NCBI GenBank assembly: GCA_937879875.1 | Contig: CALFMN010000053.1 | Span: forward strand, 1 to 64,000 | Length of the DNA: 64,000 nucleotides | Source of the DNA: an uncultured Chloroflexota bacterium | GTDB lineage: Bacteria; Chloroflexota; Dehalococcoidia; CAUJGQ01 | Direction: 5' to 3' | Shown here: in pieces, positions 43,831 to 52,296 of the stretch | How positions within the stretch are numbered: the stretch's first letter is position 1 | Layout of the letters: every line of letters begins with the position of its first letter | Program-made: the position numbers and the translations under genes | Notes under the pieces: model-generated | The model's database searches: none | Seen by the model: only the letters and a program-made list of their open reading frames with translations | What the model was told of the DNA's origin: nothing

Positions 43831-44564
43831 ATCGAACCGCGCCGCGTCGCGCCGGCTGGCTGCTGGCGGCGCTGCTGAGTGTGGCGTTCGCGGCAGCCTG
43901 CGCATCATCGGACGAGGCGCGGCCGGTGCGCATCGCCCAGCCGCTGCCCGATCAAGAGACGCTGCAATACACGCTGCTGGACCGCAACGGTCAGCAGATC
44001 GGCGGCGCCACGCTATCGATTCAGCAGCAGGGCGCCACGCTTACGCTCGGACAGCAGTACACCGACCTTTCCGGTCACACGGATACGCTCAGCACGACCG
44101 TCGACGCCGCGACCCTGCTGCCAGTCGCCGCGCAGCGGACGATCGACAGCGGCGACGTGCAATCGACGCTGAAGGTTCAGTACAGTTCAGGCCAGGTGAC
44201 GGCCGCTGTGACGAGCGGCGGCACAACGCATAACGCCAGCGAGACGATCACGACGAATTCGACCTACGACGATCAGGAGTCGTTCTTCCTGCTGCGCACG
44301 CTGCCGTTCACGCCGGGCTATACCACGCAGTTTGTCCTCGTTGTCACCGACGCGACGCACGGCACGATCAGCCGGGCGCTGGCAACGGCGCATGTCGTCG
44401 GCATGACGACGGCCAAGGTCGGCAACCGCAACCCGGCAGCGTGGGAGGTGCAGCTCACCGCTGCTGGCGCGACCAACACGGCCTGGTTCGATACCAGTCC
44501 TGCGCGGCGGCTCCTGCGCTACGACAACAGCGGCCAGACGCGCATCGAGCTGAAGAATCCCTGA
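43827..44564 (+). CDS. Lipoprotein of unknown function
   Basis: 245 residues with a lipoprotein signal (RRAGWLLAALLSVAFAAACAS, Cys in AAC). The mature part is a beta-rich domain (LQYTLLDRNGQQIGGATLSIQ, TLSTTVDAATLLPVAAQRTID, AWEVQLTAAGATNTAWFD) that resembles DUF3108-like lipid- or sugar-binding beta-barrels, by pattern only. Coupled to threonine aldolase by a 4-base overlap, though no functional link is evident. Confidence 0.75.
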   Translation: MNRTAPRRAGWLLAALLSVAFAAACASSDEARPVRIAQPLPDQETLQYTLLDRNGQQIGGATLSIQQQGATLTLGQQYTDLSGHTDTLSTTVDAATLLPVAAQRTIDSGDVQSTLKVQYSSGQVTAAVTSGGTTHNASETITTNSTYDDQESFFLLRTLPFTPGYTTQFVLVVTDATHGTISRALATAHVVGMTTAKVGNRNPAAWEVQLTAAGATNTAWFDTSPARRLLRYDNSGQTRIELKNP

Positions 44565-44572
44565 GCCGTGGC

Positions 44573-44919
44573 TCACTGCTGCTGCGACGGGCTCCAATCG
44601 GCCGCCGGCACGCGCAGCATGAGAACGGCGGCCGCCTGCGACACCGTTCCCCCGACGGCCTGAGTCAATGCGGCCACATCCTCGCTGAGATTCCGGTCGG
44701 GCGCCCGGAACGCGATCCACGGTTCCTCCGCGTTGATGGCGATGGCGCAACCGGCGCCGGGGCTCGCGGTGGCCTCGGCGGCGCGCAGCAACGCGGCGAG
44801 TGCCGCGTCGAGCGTGAAGCGACACGCGCCGCGAGCACGGAGGCGATGGCTTCGTGCGCATCGATCAGACGTAGCACTGGAAACCCGTCCGCGTCATGGC
44901 GAGCCGCCGGCGACAACAC
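44573..44919 (-). pseudogene. Small gene with a probable single-base frameshift
   Basis: Two minus-strand frames give one protein-like sequence: from GTG 44919, LSPAARHDADGFPVLRLID and AHEAIASVLAAR, then in another frame FTLDAALAALLRAAEA and GAGCAIAINAEEPWIAFRAP to the stop at 44573. The join is near 44820, where one base appears lost. No family recognised. It could instead be two chance frames; composition favours one decayed or misread gene. Confidence 0.4.
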
Positions 44920-44997
44920 CCCGGCGATTCGCTACAGTACAGGCGACCGCGCCACGGCCCGGCAACGGCCGTCCCGCCGCCGAAGGAGCGCCCTGCC

Positions 44998-45996
44998 ATG
45001 CGCTTTGGCTTCTATCTTCCCACGCGCGGGCCGCAGGCCGCGGGACCGGCCGTCGAAGCGCTGGCCCGTCACGGCGAGGCGTTGGGCTATCACTCCGCCG
45101 TGGTTGCCGATCACATCGTCATTCCGGCCAGCTCAGACTCGATCTACCCCTATACCCTCGACGGCAAGCATCCCAGCGAGGGGGATGCGCTGGAACAGCT
45201 TGCCGAGATCGCCTTTGTCGCCGGCGTCACGCGTACGTTGCGGCTGATCACCAGCGTGCTGATCGTGCCGCACCGCAATCCGGTGGTGACGGCCAAGACG
45301 TTGGCGACGATTGACGTGCTCTCGCGCGGTCGGCTGACCGTCGGCGTCGGCGTCGGCTGGCTGCGGGAGGAGTTCGCGGCGCTGGGAGCGCCCAACTTCG
45401 AGCGCCGCGGGGCGGTCACGGATGAGTATATCCGCATCTTCAAGACGCTCTGGACGCAGGCGCCGGCGACGTTTTCTGGCGAGTTCTATCGTTTCGACAG
45501 TGTGTGGTCCTTGCCGATGCCCGTGCAGCAGCCGCATCCGCCGATCTGGATCGGCGGCCACAGCCGCGCAGCGCTGCGGCGGGCGGCGCGCCTGGGCGAC
45601 GGCTGGCACCCGGTCGGCGGCGTGCCCTCCGCGCCGCTGCGTCCGGCCGAGCTGCGCGCGAAGGTTGTGGAGTTGCACCGGCTCTGCGCGGCGGAAGGGC
45701 GAGGCCCCGCGGAGCTGACGGTCTCGCTGAAGGCTCCGCTCTACGACGTGCGTGTGACGGGCGCCGCGCTGGATGCTGAGGGCCGCGAGCGACGGCCACT
45801 CTCAGGCACGGCGGAGCAGATCGCGGCAGACGTCGACGCCTACGCTGAAGCGGGTGTGAGCGAGCTGATTCTCGACTTCCGCGGCGATGCGCTCGGCGCC
45901 AGCCTGGACCGGATGGAGTGGTTCGCGCGCGAAGTCATGCCGCACGCCGGCCCAGCTTCTCAGGCACTCCCCGCCGCCGCGCACTCCCCCAGATGA
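44998..45996 (+). CDS. LLM-class F420-dependent oxidoreductase
   Basis: 332-residue luciferase-like TIM-barrel enzyme using F420 or FMN. Family blocks: MRFGFYLPTRGPQAAGPAVEAL, VVADHIVIP, LITSVLIVPHRNPVVTAKTLATID (split by family-typical small residues), SRGRLTVGVGVGWLREEFAALG and HPPIWIGGHS. The F420 group is inferred from GVGVGWLREEF. Substrate unknown. A -10-like TACAGT lies at 44933-44938, 60 bases before the ATG. Confidence 0.88.
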   Translation: MRFGFYLPTRGPQAAGPAVEALARHGEALGYHSAVVADHIVIPASSDSIYPYTLDGKHPSEGDALEQLAEIAFVAGVTRTLRLITSVLIVPHRNPVVTAKTLATIDVLSRGRLTVGVGVGWLREEFAALGAPNFERRGAVTDEYIRIFKTLWTQAPATFSGEFYRFDSVWSLPMPVQQPHPPIWIGGHSRAALRRAARLGDGWHPVGGVPSAPLRPAELRAKVVELHRLCAAEGRGPAELTVSLKAPLYDVRVTGAALDAEGRERRPLSGTAEQIAADVDAYAEAGVSELILDFRGDALGASLDRMEWFAREVMPHAGPASQALPAAAHSPR

Positions 45997-46044
45997 CAGG
46001 GCCGACCGCACATGCGTACAATCAGACAAGTTCCATGCCGCCAC

Positions 46045-46119
46045 GCGGGAGTAGCTCAGCGGTAGAGCTCCTGCCTTCCAAGCAGGCTGTCGCGCGTTCG
46101 AATCGCGTCTCCCGCTCCA
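46045..46119 (+). tRNA. tRNA-Gly (anticodon TCC)
   Basis: Full cloverleaf: acceptor GCGGGAG/CTCCCGC, D arm GCTC-AGCGGTA-GAGC, anticodon stem CCTGC/GCAGG with loop CTTCCAA (anticodon TCC), and T arm GCGCG-TTCGAAT-CGCGT. Discriminator T then an encoded CCA. Reads GGA and, by wobble, GGG. Confidence 0.96.
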
Positions 46120-46218
46120 CGATCGCCGCTTTTCGTGCTCGCCCGCGGCCGGCGATGACCGCATTTGTCGTCCCGCTCGCATTCAGACAGCCTGCTTTCC
46201 GCCGCGGCCGCCGTGCGA

Positions 46219-46539
46219 TCAGCGGCCGAGCGACCCTCGCTGACGCAGCCGAGCGCGGACGCGTCGCGCGAGCAGCTCGTCCCGCGGCCAGGTTCCCTGT
46301 ATCGCCTGTCGCCGAGCGAGCGACGGCCAGCGCGCCAGCAGCTCGTCGCTCGCTCGGCACAGAGTGGCGGCGTACTGCAGCATCGGCAGCGCCTTGAGCC
46401 GCTGGATCTCGGACTGGCGGCGCACGCGAGCGCCCGTTTGCTTGCGCGTGGCGTTCGCCTGGCGCAGCCGCTGTGCCCGTCGACCAAGCTCCGAGACGCG
46501 CCGCTCGCCGAAGTCGATGGGCCCGGGCACCTCGATCAT
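46219..46539 (-). CDS. Small basic protein, unknown
   Basis: 106 residues, very Arg-rich and helical (ELGRRAQRLRQANATRKQTG, EIQRLKALPMLQYAATLCRA). It begins MIEVPGPIDFGERRV at ATG 46539, without a clear ribosome site. No family recognised; basic character suggests nucleic-acid binding. It lies between tRNA-Gly and fpg; 46540-46873 shows no gene. The call is uncertain. Confidence 0.4.
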   Translation of the reverse strand: MIEVPGPIDFGERRVSELGRRAQRLRQANATRKQTGARVRRQSEIQRLKALPMLQYAATLCRASDELLARWPSLARRQAIQGTWPRDELLARRVRARLRQRGSLGR

Positions 46540-46873
46540 CGTGACCCGCGTTTCCGATCCTGACTCACAGTGAATCCACGGCTCGCCACACCGTCACAAA
46601 CGCCGGTAATTCGACGGCCGAGCCAGGCTCTGCGCCGCCGTCGCACACCTGGCTCGCGGCGGCGCCAGCCATGAGTCGGCTCTCACGTCGTTCGTGCCGC
46701 GCATGCTGCTGCGTCGATCATTGCATCGCCGGAGCGCCGGGGCGAAAGCGCCGGGAGAGCGGGATCGGCTCACTGACCAAACATTGTCAGGCGCAAGCCG
46801 GGGAGAGTGAGCGAGCCCCAGCGCGGCTGCCAAAGCCGCCGCGGCCTGTGCCGGCTTGAACGCGGTTCAGCGC

Positions 46874-47683
46874 CTACTGCTGGCAGCGCCGGCAGAAGTT
46901 CGTCAAACGCTGCCCCGCGGTGATCTCGCTGATCGGATTGCCGCAGACCGGGCAAGGCTGGCCGCCCTTGCCATGCACGCGCAGATGCGCTCGCCACTCC
47001 TCGTAAACGAGGCCGTCACGCATCTGCTCTGCGACGATCGGCGTCGCCCAGGTCATCACAGCGCCCATCGCCTCATGGAGCGTACGAACCTCGCAGTCCG
47101 ACATCTGCGACCGCTTACGGTAGGGATGAACGCCGGCTGCGAACAGGATTTCGTCGGCGTAGGCGTTGCCGATTCCTGCGACAAAGCGGTGATTGGTGAG
47201 AATGCTCTTCACCATGCCGGGATGACGCCGAATACGCCGGGAAAACTCCGCCTCGGTCAGCGACGGGTCGAGTACGTCCGGACCCATCTCCGCGAACTGC
47301 GGCACAGATGCCAGCCCGGCCTCATCAACAAGGTAAAGCTTCCCCATCACCTTCGTGTCGACGTAGCGCAACTGGCAGCCGCTGGCGAACTCGACCACGG
47401 CGCAGGTCTTCGCGCGCAGCCGCTCGGCCGCGGAGACATACTGGAACCGTCCCGTAAGCATCGGATTGACCGTGAGCACGCGGCCCGTGGCCAGGGCGAA
47501 CAGCAAGAACTTGCCCCGCCGCTCGATCGTCGCGACGGACGTTCCGATCAACTCGGCGGCGAATGCGTCCCTGGAGAAGCGCGCCACGATCGGCACACGG
47601 ATCTCGGCGGACCGAATCGGAACGCCGCAGATCCGCGCCGTGAAAAAGGCGCGGATCGCCTCCAGGTCGGGCGCTTCGGGCAC
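46874..47683 (-). CDS. mutM: Formamidopyrimidine-DNA glycosylase (Fpg/MutM family)
   Basis: 269-residue bifunctional glycosylase/AP lyase that removes oxidised purines such as 8-oxoguanine. The catalytic Pro2 and Glu3 follow the initiator (VPEAPDLEAIR, GTG start read as Met), Lys58 is in ERRGKFLLF, and the C-terminal zinc finger has Cys244, Cys247, Cys264 and Cys267. The N-terminus differs from canonical MPELPEVE, as in the Nei-like or actinobacterial branch. AGGAGA lies 7 bases before GTG 47683. Confidence 0.9.
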   Translation of the reverse strand: MPEAPDLEAIRAFFTARICGVPIRSAEIRVPIVARFSRDAFAAELIGTSVATIERRGKFLLFALATGRVLTVNPMLTGRFQYVSAAERLRAKTCAVVEFASGCQLRYVDTKVMGKLYLVDEAGLASVPQFAEMGPDVLDPSLTEAEFSRRIRRHPGMVKSILTNHRFVAGIGNAYADEILFAAGVHPYRKRSQMSDCEVRTLHEAMGAVMTWATPIVAEQMRDGLVYEEWRAHLRVHGKGGQPCPVCGNPISEITAGQRLTNFCRRCQQ

Positions 47684-47728
47684 GCCGGCTCTCCTGCCCG
47701 GATTCGACCCAATTGTAACCAGGCAGCA

Positions 47729-47766
47729 GAAACCGCCGGGGCACGTTCTGTCACCCCGGCGGTTTC
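47729..47766 (-). terminator. Hairpin at the end of the selenoprotein operon
   Basis: Perfect 13-bp arms (47729-47741 and 47754-47766, GAAACCGCCGGGG) with a 12-base loop that contains the stop codon of the glutaredoxin-like gene. The downstream side ends in GGTTTC. A terminator between that gene and fpg is likely. Confidence 0.6.
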
Positions 47767-48053
47767 GGTCCGCGCCACGCCGCCTGGCCAGGGCCGAGCA
47801 ATGCGTCGACCTGTTCGCGTCCGGGCAACTCAACATACGTCGAGCCGACCGAGAGCGCCGGCGTGGAGAAGATCAGCCGCCGCTCCAGCTCGTCGGCCGC
47901 ATCTTCGTCGATCAGCACATCGCGTACCGTGAAGGCCACGCCGCGTGAGTGCAGATACGTTTTCAGCTCCTCGCAGGCGCCGCACAGCGGCGATGAGTAG
48001 ACCACGACCGGCCCGATGCTCCTCGCCCCTGTATGAGTGTTCGGCTCAGCCAC
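47751..48053 (-). CDS. Glutaredoxin-like protein
   Basis: 100 residues with a thioredoxin-fold beginning VVVYSSPLCGACEELKTYL: the redox motif is CGAC (Cys24, Cys27). The cis-Pro loop is STPALSVG. It resembles the short NrdH/Grx-like proteins. GTG 48053 has GGGAG 6 bases upstream and overlaps the end of the UGA-containing GrdB-family gene by 8 bases, so the two are translated together. It is a candidate reductant or partner of that selenoprotein. Confidence 0.85.
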   Translation of the reverse strand: MAEPNTHTGARSIGPVVVYSSPLCGACEELKTYLHSRGVAFTVRDVLIDEDAADELERRLIFSTPALSVGSTYVELPGREQVDALLGPGQAAWRGPKPPG

Positions 48054-48945
48054 CGTCTGCTCCCTCTCCGCGGGCAGCGGGCCTGCCGTTTTCGTCCAGG
48101 CGATTGTACGCCGCCTTCCACGACGGATCGGGATCCCACACGAAGGGCGTCTGCACCGTTGTGCGCGGGGCACAGGCCGACTCCAGCACGTCAAGCGCGA
48201 GGCCGACGATGCTGCGCTGCATCGCGGTGTCGTGCGGCCGGCCGATCGGGTTGCCGAGGGGAAAGTCCGAGAAGACGAAGCGCGGCACACCGCAATGCTC
48301 GACGATGTCGCGGGCGCAGCCGATCACGACCGTGGGGATATCATGCGCTTCGAGATGCCGCGCGACCAGACTCACGGTCTGGTGGCAAACCGGTCAAACC
48401 GCGGTTAAGACGGCGACATCCACGCCGTCGTCGCGGCAGAGCCGCAAGAGCTCCGGCGCATCGCGTTCGATCGTTTGGCGTTGGCTGCGCAGCGTGGGCA
48501 CGCCGTAGAAGCGCGGCGGCAGGCTGCCGATCCGCCCCGCGGCGGCGCACTCCTTCAGCCGCGCCAGCGGAAAGTAGGCGTCGATATCGTCGGGCACGGT
48601 ATTGGCGCGATCGTAACCGATGTGCGAGATGCGCAGATCCGGCGGCGGATCGATCGGATCGGTGTAGACGGCGTGAAACTTCGCGCCGTTATTGTATGGC
48701 GCGTGCGGCCCCTGATCACCCTTGTCCGGCTGATAGCGAGCGGCCGTGGTGATCACCGCGACGCGGCTCCGTGTGAGCGGTTTCGTGACGCGCGTGAAGG
48801 GCACATCATCGTAGTGCGCCCATTGGTAGGGGTTGTTGAATCCCTGCGCCAGATAATACTCACGCGTACGGTCGATGTAGTCGATGTACGTGCGGCGCGA
48901 GAGATCCAGCCGGGCCGGCTCCGGCTTTCGCTCGACGGTGGTCAT
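48046..48945 (-). CDS. GrdB-family (glycine/sarcosine/betaine reductase B-like) selenoprotein
   Basis: 299 residues when the in-frame TGA at 48396-48394 is read as selenocysteine (residue 184). Sequence on both sides belongs to the same family: before it DLSRRTYIDYIDRTREYYL, PYQWAHYDDVPFTR and DDGVDVAVLTAV; after it PVCHQTVSLVARHLEA, VIGCARDIVEHCGVPRF and FSDFPLGNPIGRPHD. Relatives have Cys in a CPVCHQT motif where this gene has U-PVC, a UxxC redox pair. A hairpin follows the TGA by 10 bases. AGGAAGGA precedes ATG 48945. Substrate unknown; classical glycine reductase partners are not seen. Confidence 0.9.
48365..48383 (-). promoter_or_regulatory. SECIS-like hairpin
   Basis: Minus-strand ACCAGAC, 5-base loop CGTGA, GTCTGGT: a perfect 7-bp stem beginning 10 bases after the TGA, inside the coding region. 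Bacterial selenocysteine insertion elements have this position, and a GU in the loop is typical. Confidence 0.75.
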
Positions 48946-49060
48946 CGGCGCGTCCTTCCTGCGGCGCGGCCAGCGCGCCGCCGGGTTTCCGGCACAGCGT
49001 ACCACGCCGTTGCCGCGCGGACGGGGGCCTGGCGGCTGTCTCGGCGGACACCGGCGTGCG

Positions 49061-49456
49061 TCAACGGCGTCCCGCCGCCGCGGCGACAACGTCCAGCAAC
49101 CGGTTCCAGATGTCATACCCAACGCTGCGTTTCAGCACATACCAGTTCCCTGGCCCGGCCATCTGATCGGTGCGCGCCGTGAACTGCCGCGCGTCCGCCT
49201 GCCGCAAATCAATGTACGTCGCCCCCTGTTCGAGCCGAGCGCCATTCGGCAGCACGGGAATGCGCTTCAACTCCTCGTCGCTGAAAGCATCGCGCAGACG
49301 GCGGTGCAGATCCTTGACCTCGTAGGCGCTGGCCGCGCGCTGCTCCGTGCGCGGCCCGGCACTGACTGCGTTCTGGCCGGCCAGCGCCCGCGGACTCGGG
49401 TCGGTGCACCCCTCAGCGGGGCGTTTGGCGCCCGCTGCCGGCGTCGTCTTCGCCAT
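49061..49456 (-). CDS. Hypothetical protein upstream of the selenoprotein gene
   Basis: 131 residues. A low-complexity Ala/Pro/Thr N-terminus is followed by a protein-like C-terminal domain: YEVKDLHRRLRDAFSDEELKRI, ATYIDLRQADARQFTA and NWYVLKRSVGYDIWNRLLD. No recognised family. GGAGG lies about 5 bases before ATG 49456. It is 115 bases upstream of the selenoprotein gene on the same strand, so it may share a transcript. A small palindrome ATACA-CGC-TGTAT lies at 49593-49605. Confidence 0.7.
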   Translation of the reverse strand: MAKTTPAAGAKRPAEGCTDPSPRALAGQNAVSAGPRTEQRAASAYEVKDLHRRLRDAFSDEELKRIPVLPNGARLEQGATYIDLRQADARQFTARTDQMAGPGNWYVLKRSVGYDIWNRLLDVVAAAAGRR

Positions 49457-49725
49457 CTCAACCTCCCCTGCGGCGGCCGGCGTCCGGGTCGCTGCCGTCG
49501 TGGTCAGCGTGCGGGTAGTGTGCTGCGTGTGCCCGAGGCGGCCGGCGATGCGGCCGCTCGGCTGCCGCTTCTTCAACCGTATGGCTGTGGCCATACACGC
49601 TGTATACCGAATATGTAGTAGGCTGCCGGACAGAAGACGGAGGCAGCGCGTGCACGGCAGTGACCCGCGCGGCTGAGGCGGCAAGGCTGGAGAACCCAGC
49701 GCGCGAGACGAACGACACGCAGCGC

Positions 49726-50538
49726 TCAGGCGTCGAGCGGCTCGGTGCGCAGCCGCGCGAACAGGCCAAAGTGGTCGGAGGGCCAGACCCCGTCCTCAGC
49801 CGCGTCGCAGACCACGCGGCACTCCTCGACCAGCCCGACGCCATCGGGACGCGGCGGGCCGCAGAAGATGTAGTCGATGCGCCGGTCAGCTTCGAGCGCT
49901 GCACGGGCGTAGGCGTTGCGGTTTGACCAGGTGGCAGGATCGCCAGTGCCACGCAGGCGCCAGGCATCGAAGAAATGTACGCTGCGCCCTTCGAGCGACT
50001 GCAGGCCGGTGAGGTAGCGGATTTCGGCCGATTCCGGCTCGGCGTTGAAGTCGCCGACGAGAATCGGCGGGAAGTCGGTGTCCTGGCGGTACCGCCGCGC
50101 GGTTTCGCCCAGCGCGACGGCCTGGCGCTCGCGCACCCAGCCGTGGTGCAGTTTCCAGTTCAGGTGCGTGCAAGAGAGGGGCACCAGGCCGAAAGGCGCA
50201 TCGATCAGGGCGGTGAGCGCCACGCGCTTCTCGGCGTCGCCCGCATCCGGCAAGGGGCACGCTCCCACCGAGGCGAACGGCCAGCGGCTGGCGATGGCGT
50301 TGCCGAACTCGTAGCGGTCGTCTCCCCAAAAGCGGATCGCCGGCGCATAGGCACCGAACGGGTAGCCGAAGCCATCGACCAACTCGACCATTTGGTCGAA
50401 GCTCGCGCCGCGCAAGGCTTCCTGAAAGCCGATCACATCGGGCTGCAGCCGCTCGATCCAGCGACGGATCAGCGCCCGCCGCTGCTCATAGGGGCCGGAG
50501 TTGTTCCACAGATTGAGCGTGAGCACGCTCAGCGTCAT
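49726..50538 (-). CDS. Endonuclease/exonuclease/phosphatase family protein
   Basis: 270 residues with the EEP metal-dependent phosphoesterase fold: LSVLTLNLWNNSG (Asn), DVIGFQEAL (Glu metal ligand), VPLSCTHLNWKLHHG (His), ILVGDFNAEPESAEI (Asp-Asn), RRIDYIFC (Asp) and PSDHFGLFARL (catalytic His). The substrate could be DNA, nucleotides or phospholipid head groups. No signal peptide, so it is cytosolic. It follows the cyclic-nucleotide-binding gene by 22 bases on the same strand. Confidence 0.9.
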   Translation of the reverse strand: MTLSVLTLNLWNNSGPYEQRRALIRRWIERLQPDVIGFQEALRGASFDQMVELVDGFGYPFGAYAPAIRFWGDDRYEFGNAIASRWPFASVGACPLPDAGDAEKRVALTALIDAPFGLVPLSCTHLNWKLHHGWVRERQAVALGETARRYRQDTDFPPILVGDFNAEPESAEIRYLTGLQSLEGRSVHFFDAWRLRGTGDPATWSNRNAYARAALEADRRIDYIFCGPPRPDGVGLVEECRVVCDAAEDGVWPSDHFGLFARLRTEPLDA

Positions 50539-50560
50539 CGTCCGCCTCGCGCCGCGCCGG

Positions 50561-50983
50561 CTACGTGGCACGCTCCTCAGCGCGGCGCAGCAGTTGGGAC
50601 AACGCTTTCAGCATGTGGATGGCGATCTCGGGCTGATCGCGCAGCGCATCCAGCAGATCAAGCCGCAGCAGGGCCAGACAGGCGACGTTGTCCACCGCAC
50701 GCACCGTAGCCATGCGCGGCAGCTCGTTGAGCAGCGCCATCTCGCCGAAGGAGTCGCCGGATTTGAGCTGGTTGATCACCTGCTGGTCGGGGCCGGCGCC
50801 GCGCAACACTTCGCAGTGGCCGGTGTTGATCACGAAGAAGGCAATGCCCGGGTCGCCCTCGCGCAGGATCACCTCGCCGGGCGAGTAGTTGCGCTCGCGG
50901 CCGGCGCGGGCGAGCCGCCGCAGGTACTCGTCGCTCATGCCTCGAAAGAGAGCGGCCTGGGCCAGGGTCTGGGCAGCGTCCAT
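50561..50983 (-). CDS. Cyclic nucleotide-binding domain protein
   Basis: 140 residues consisting of one cNMP-binding beta-barrel: LFRGMSDEYLRRLARAG, GEVILREGDPGIAFFVINTG, then the phosphate-binding cassette GEMALLNELPRMATVRA with Glu and Arg for cAMP/cGMP. No helix-turn-helix follows, so it is a stand-alone sensor or adaptor rather than a Crp-type regulator. AGGAGGA precedes the ATG, and a good promoter lies at 51017-51044. Confidence 0.88.
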   Translation of the reverse strand: MDAAQTLAQAALFRGMSDEYLRRLARAGRERNYSPGEVILREGDPGIAFFVINTGHCEVLRGAGPDQQVINQLKSGDSFGEMALLNELPRMATVRAVDNVACLALLRLDLLDALRDQPEIAIHMLKALSQLLRRAEERAT

Positions 50984-51016
50984 CGCGTCCTCCTGCGTAG
51001 CGCCGGGCGTGGGCTT

Positions 51017-51044
51017 AGTCTAGCCGCCGGGGGAACAGTGTCAA
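51017..51044 (-). promoter_or_regulatory. Sigma-70 promoter of the cNMP-binding gene
   Basis: Minus strand TTGACA (51044-51039), 16 bases, TAGACT (51022-51017), 34 bases before the ATG at 50983. Confidence 0.6.
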
Positions 51045-51065
51045 GATCGCTGCATTTTCTGCTGG

Positions 51066-51713
51066 CTATTGCGGCTGGCCCGACGAATCTTGGCCGCGGC
51101 GCAACTGCTTGTAACGCCATGAGGGCAGCCGCGGCGGCCGTGGCACGCGCGGCTCGGGCAGCAGCCCCTCGATCGGCTCGATCGTGATCGTGCCGGCGTG
51201 GAGGTCGATCGCCTGCACAACGTCCTCGATCATCGGCACGAGCACTTCGCCGCGCGGTCCTTCGACGACGAGCACGTCGTTGGCGCCGGTGGGCAGAAAC
51301 TCCCGCACGCGGCCCAGTTCCTCACCGCCGCTCGTCAGCACGCGCAGACCAATAATGTCGGACTGGAAGTACTCGTCGGCGCTCAAAGCCGCCCGCTCCG
51401 CCTGCGGCACCTCCAGGGCGTAGCCGCGCAACGGCGCCACTGCCTCGGGCGTATCGATACCGCGCAGCTTGACGAACACGATGCCGCGCTGCCAGCGGCT
51501 ATGCTCGACCGTGCGCTCTTCACCCGCGAGCCAAAGCTGTGCACCCGGATCGAAGCGCTGCGCAAAGGCGGTGAGCGGCTCGACCTTGAGATCGCCCTTC
51601 AGCCCGAACGATGTCAGCACGACGCCGACCGCGACGAAGCCTTCGCGGACTTCGGGCGCGCGCGCGGACGGCGGGGCGTGCACCGCGGCCCGGCGCGCGT
51701 CAGGTGCCTTCAT
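51066..51713 (-). CDS. rimM: Ribosome maturation factor RimM
   Basis: 215 residues. RimM binds S19 and helps 16S rRNA processing in the 30S head. N-terminal barrel: VGVVLTSFGLKGDLKVEPLT; PRC-barrel: YFQSDIIGLRVLTSGGEELGRV, NDVLVVEGPRGEVLVPMIED. An Ala/Pro/Arg-rich N-terminal tail of about 20 residues and a basic Pro/Arg tail are extra. The ATG shares a base with the khpA stop (TGATG), which fits the rpsP-khpA-rimM order common in bacteria. Confidence 0.93.
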   Translation of the reverse strand: MKAPDARRAAVHAPPSARAPEVREGFVAVGVVLTSFGLKGDLKVEPLTAFAQRFDPGAQLWLAGEERTVEHSRWQRGIVFVKLRGIDTPEAVAPLRGYALEVPQAERAALSADEYFQSDIIGLRVLTSGGEELGRVREFLPTGANDVLVVEGPRGEVLVPMIEDVVQAIDLHAGTITIEPIEGLLPEPRVPRPPRLPSWRYKQLRRGQDSSGQPQ

Positions 51714-51940
51714 CAGCCGATTTCGAGGACAGCATAGGCATGGTCATGGGCGGCCGGCACCCTCAGCAGGGTGCGGACCGCCTGGGCGATGCGGCCCTGC
51801 TTGCCGATCACGCGGCCCATATCGCCCTCGGCCACATGCAGACGCAGCACCACGCGGTCGCCCTGGCGCCACTCGTCCACCGAGACCGCGGCCGGATCGT
51901 CCACGAGCTGGCGGGCGATGTACTCGACCAGTTCTTTCAT
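51713..51940 (-). CDS. khpA: KH-domain RNA-binding protein KhpA
   Basis: 75 residues, a single KH domain: MKELVEYIARQLVDDPAAVSV and the GxxG loop in MGRVIGKQGRIAQAVRTLL. KhpA pairs with KhpB to bind RNA and affects cell size and division in Gram-positives. Lies between rpsP and rimM as usual; ATG 51940 is 16 bases after the rpsP stop. Confidence 0.93.
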   Translation of the reverse strand: MKELVEYIARQLVDDPAAVSVDEWRQGDRVVLRLHVAEGDMGRVIGKQGRIAQAVRTLLRVPAAHDHAYAVLEIG

Positions 51941-51956
51941 CGTACGTCTCGTCCGC

Positions 51957-52223
51957 TCACGACTTCGTCGCTGCCGCCGGCTTTTCCAGCACGCCCTGGT
52001 TCTGCAGCAGCCGCACCACGGTGTCGGAGGGCTGGGCGCCCTTGCGCAGCCAGTCACGCGCCTTGTCCGCGTCGAGCCGTACGGTCGATGGCTCCGTCAG
52101 CGGGTCGTAGGTGCCGATCACCTCGACAAAGGCGCCGTCACGCGGGGCGCGGCTGTCGGCCACGACGATGCGATAGGACGGCGCCTTCTTCTTGCCGACG
52201 CGCCGCAGCCTGATTCTGAGCAA
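51957..52223 (-). CDS. rpsP: 30S ribosomal protein S16
   Basis: 88 residues. Starts LLRIRLRRVGKKKAPSYRIVV and continues GAFVEVIGTYDPLTEPSTVRLD, KARDWLRKGAQPSDTV, all typical of bS16. The start codon is TTG (52223), with GGAGGT 5 bases upstream, an uncommon choice for a ribosomal protein. It follows ffh by 73 bases on the same strand. Confidence 0.96.
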   Translation of the reverse strand: MLRIRLRRVGKKKAPSYRIVVADSRAPRDGAFVEVIGTYDPLTEPSTVRLDADKARDWLRKGAQPSDTVVRLLQNQGVLEKPAAATKS

Positions 52224-52296
52224 TGCACACCTCCGGCGCGGAACCGCTCCGCGCTGACTTCTTCTCTCACGCGTCTCTCGCAGCTCGCGCGCTGCG

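Noticed and set aside
46045..46600. Integration site at tRNA-Gly
   Set aside because: No repeat of the tRNA 3' end and no integrase were found nearby.
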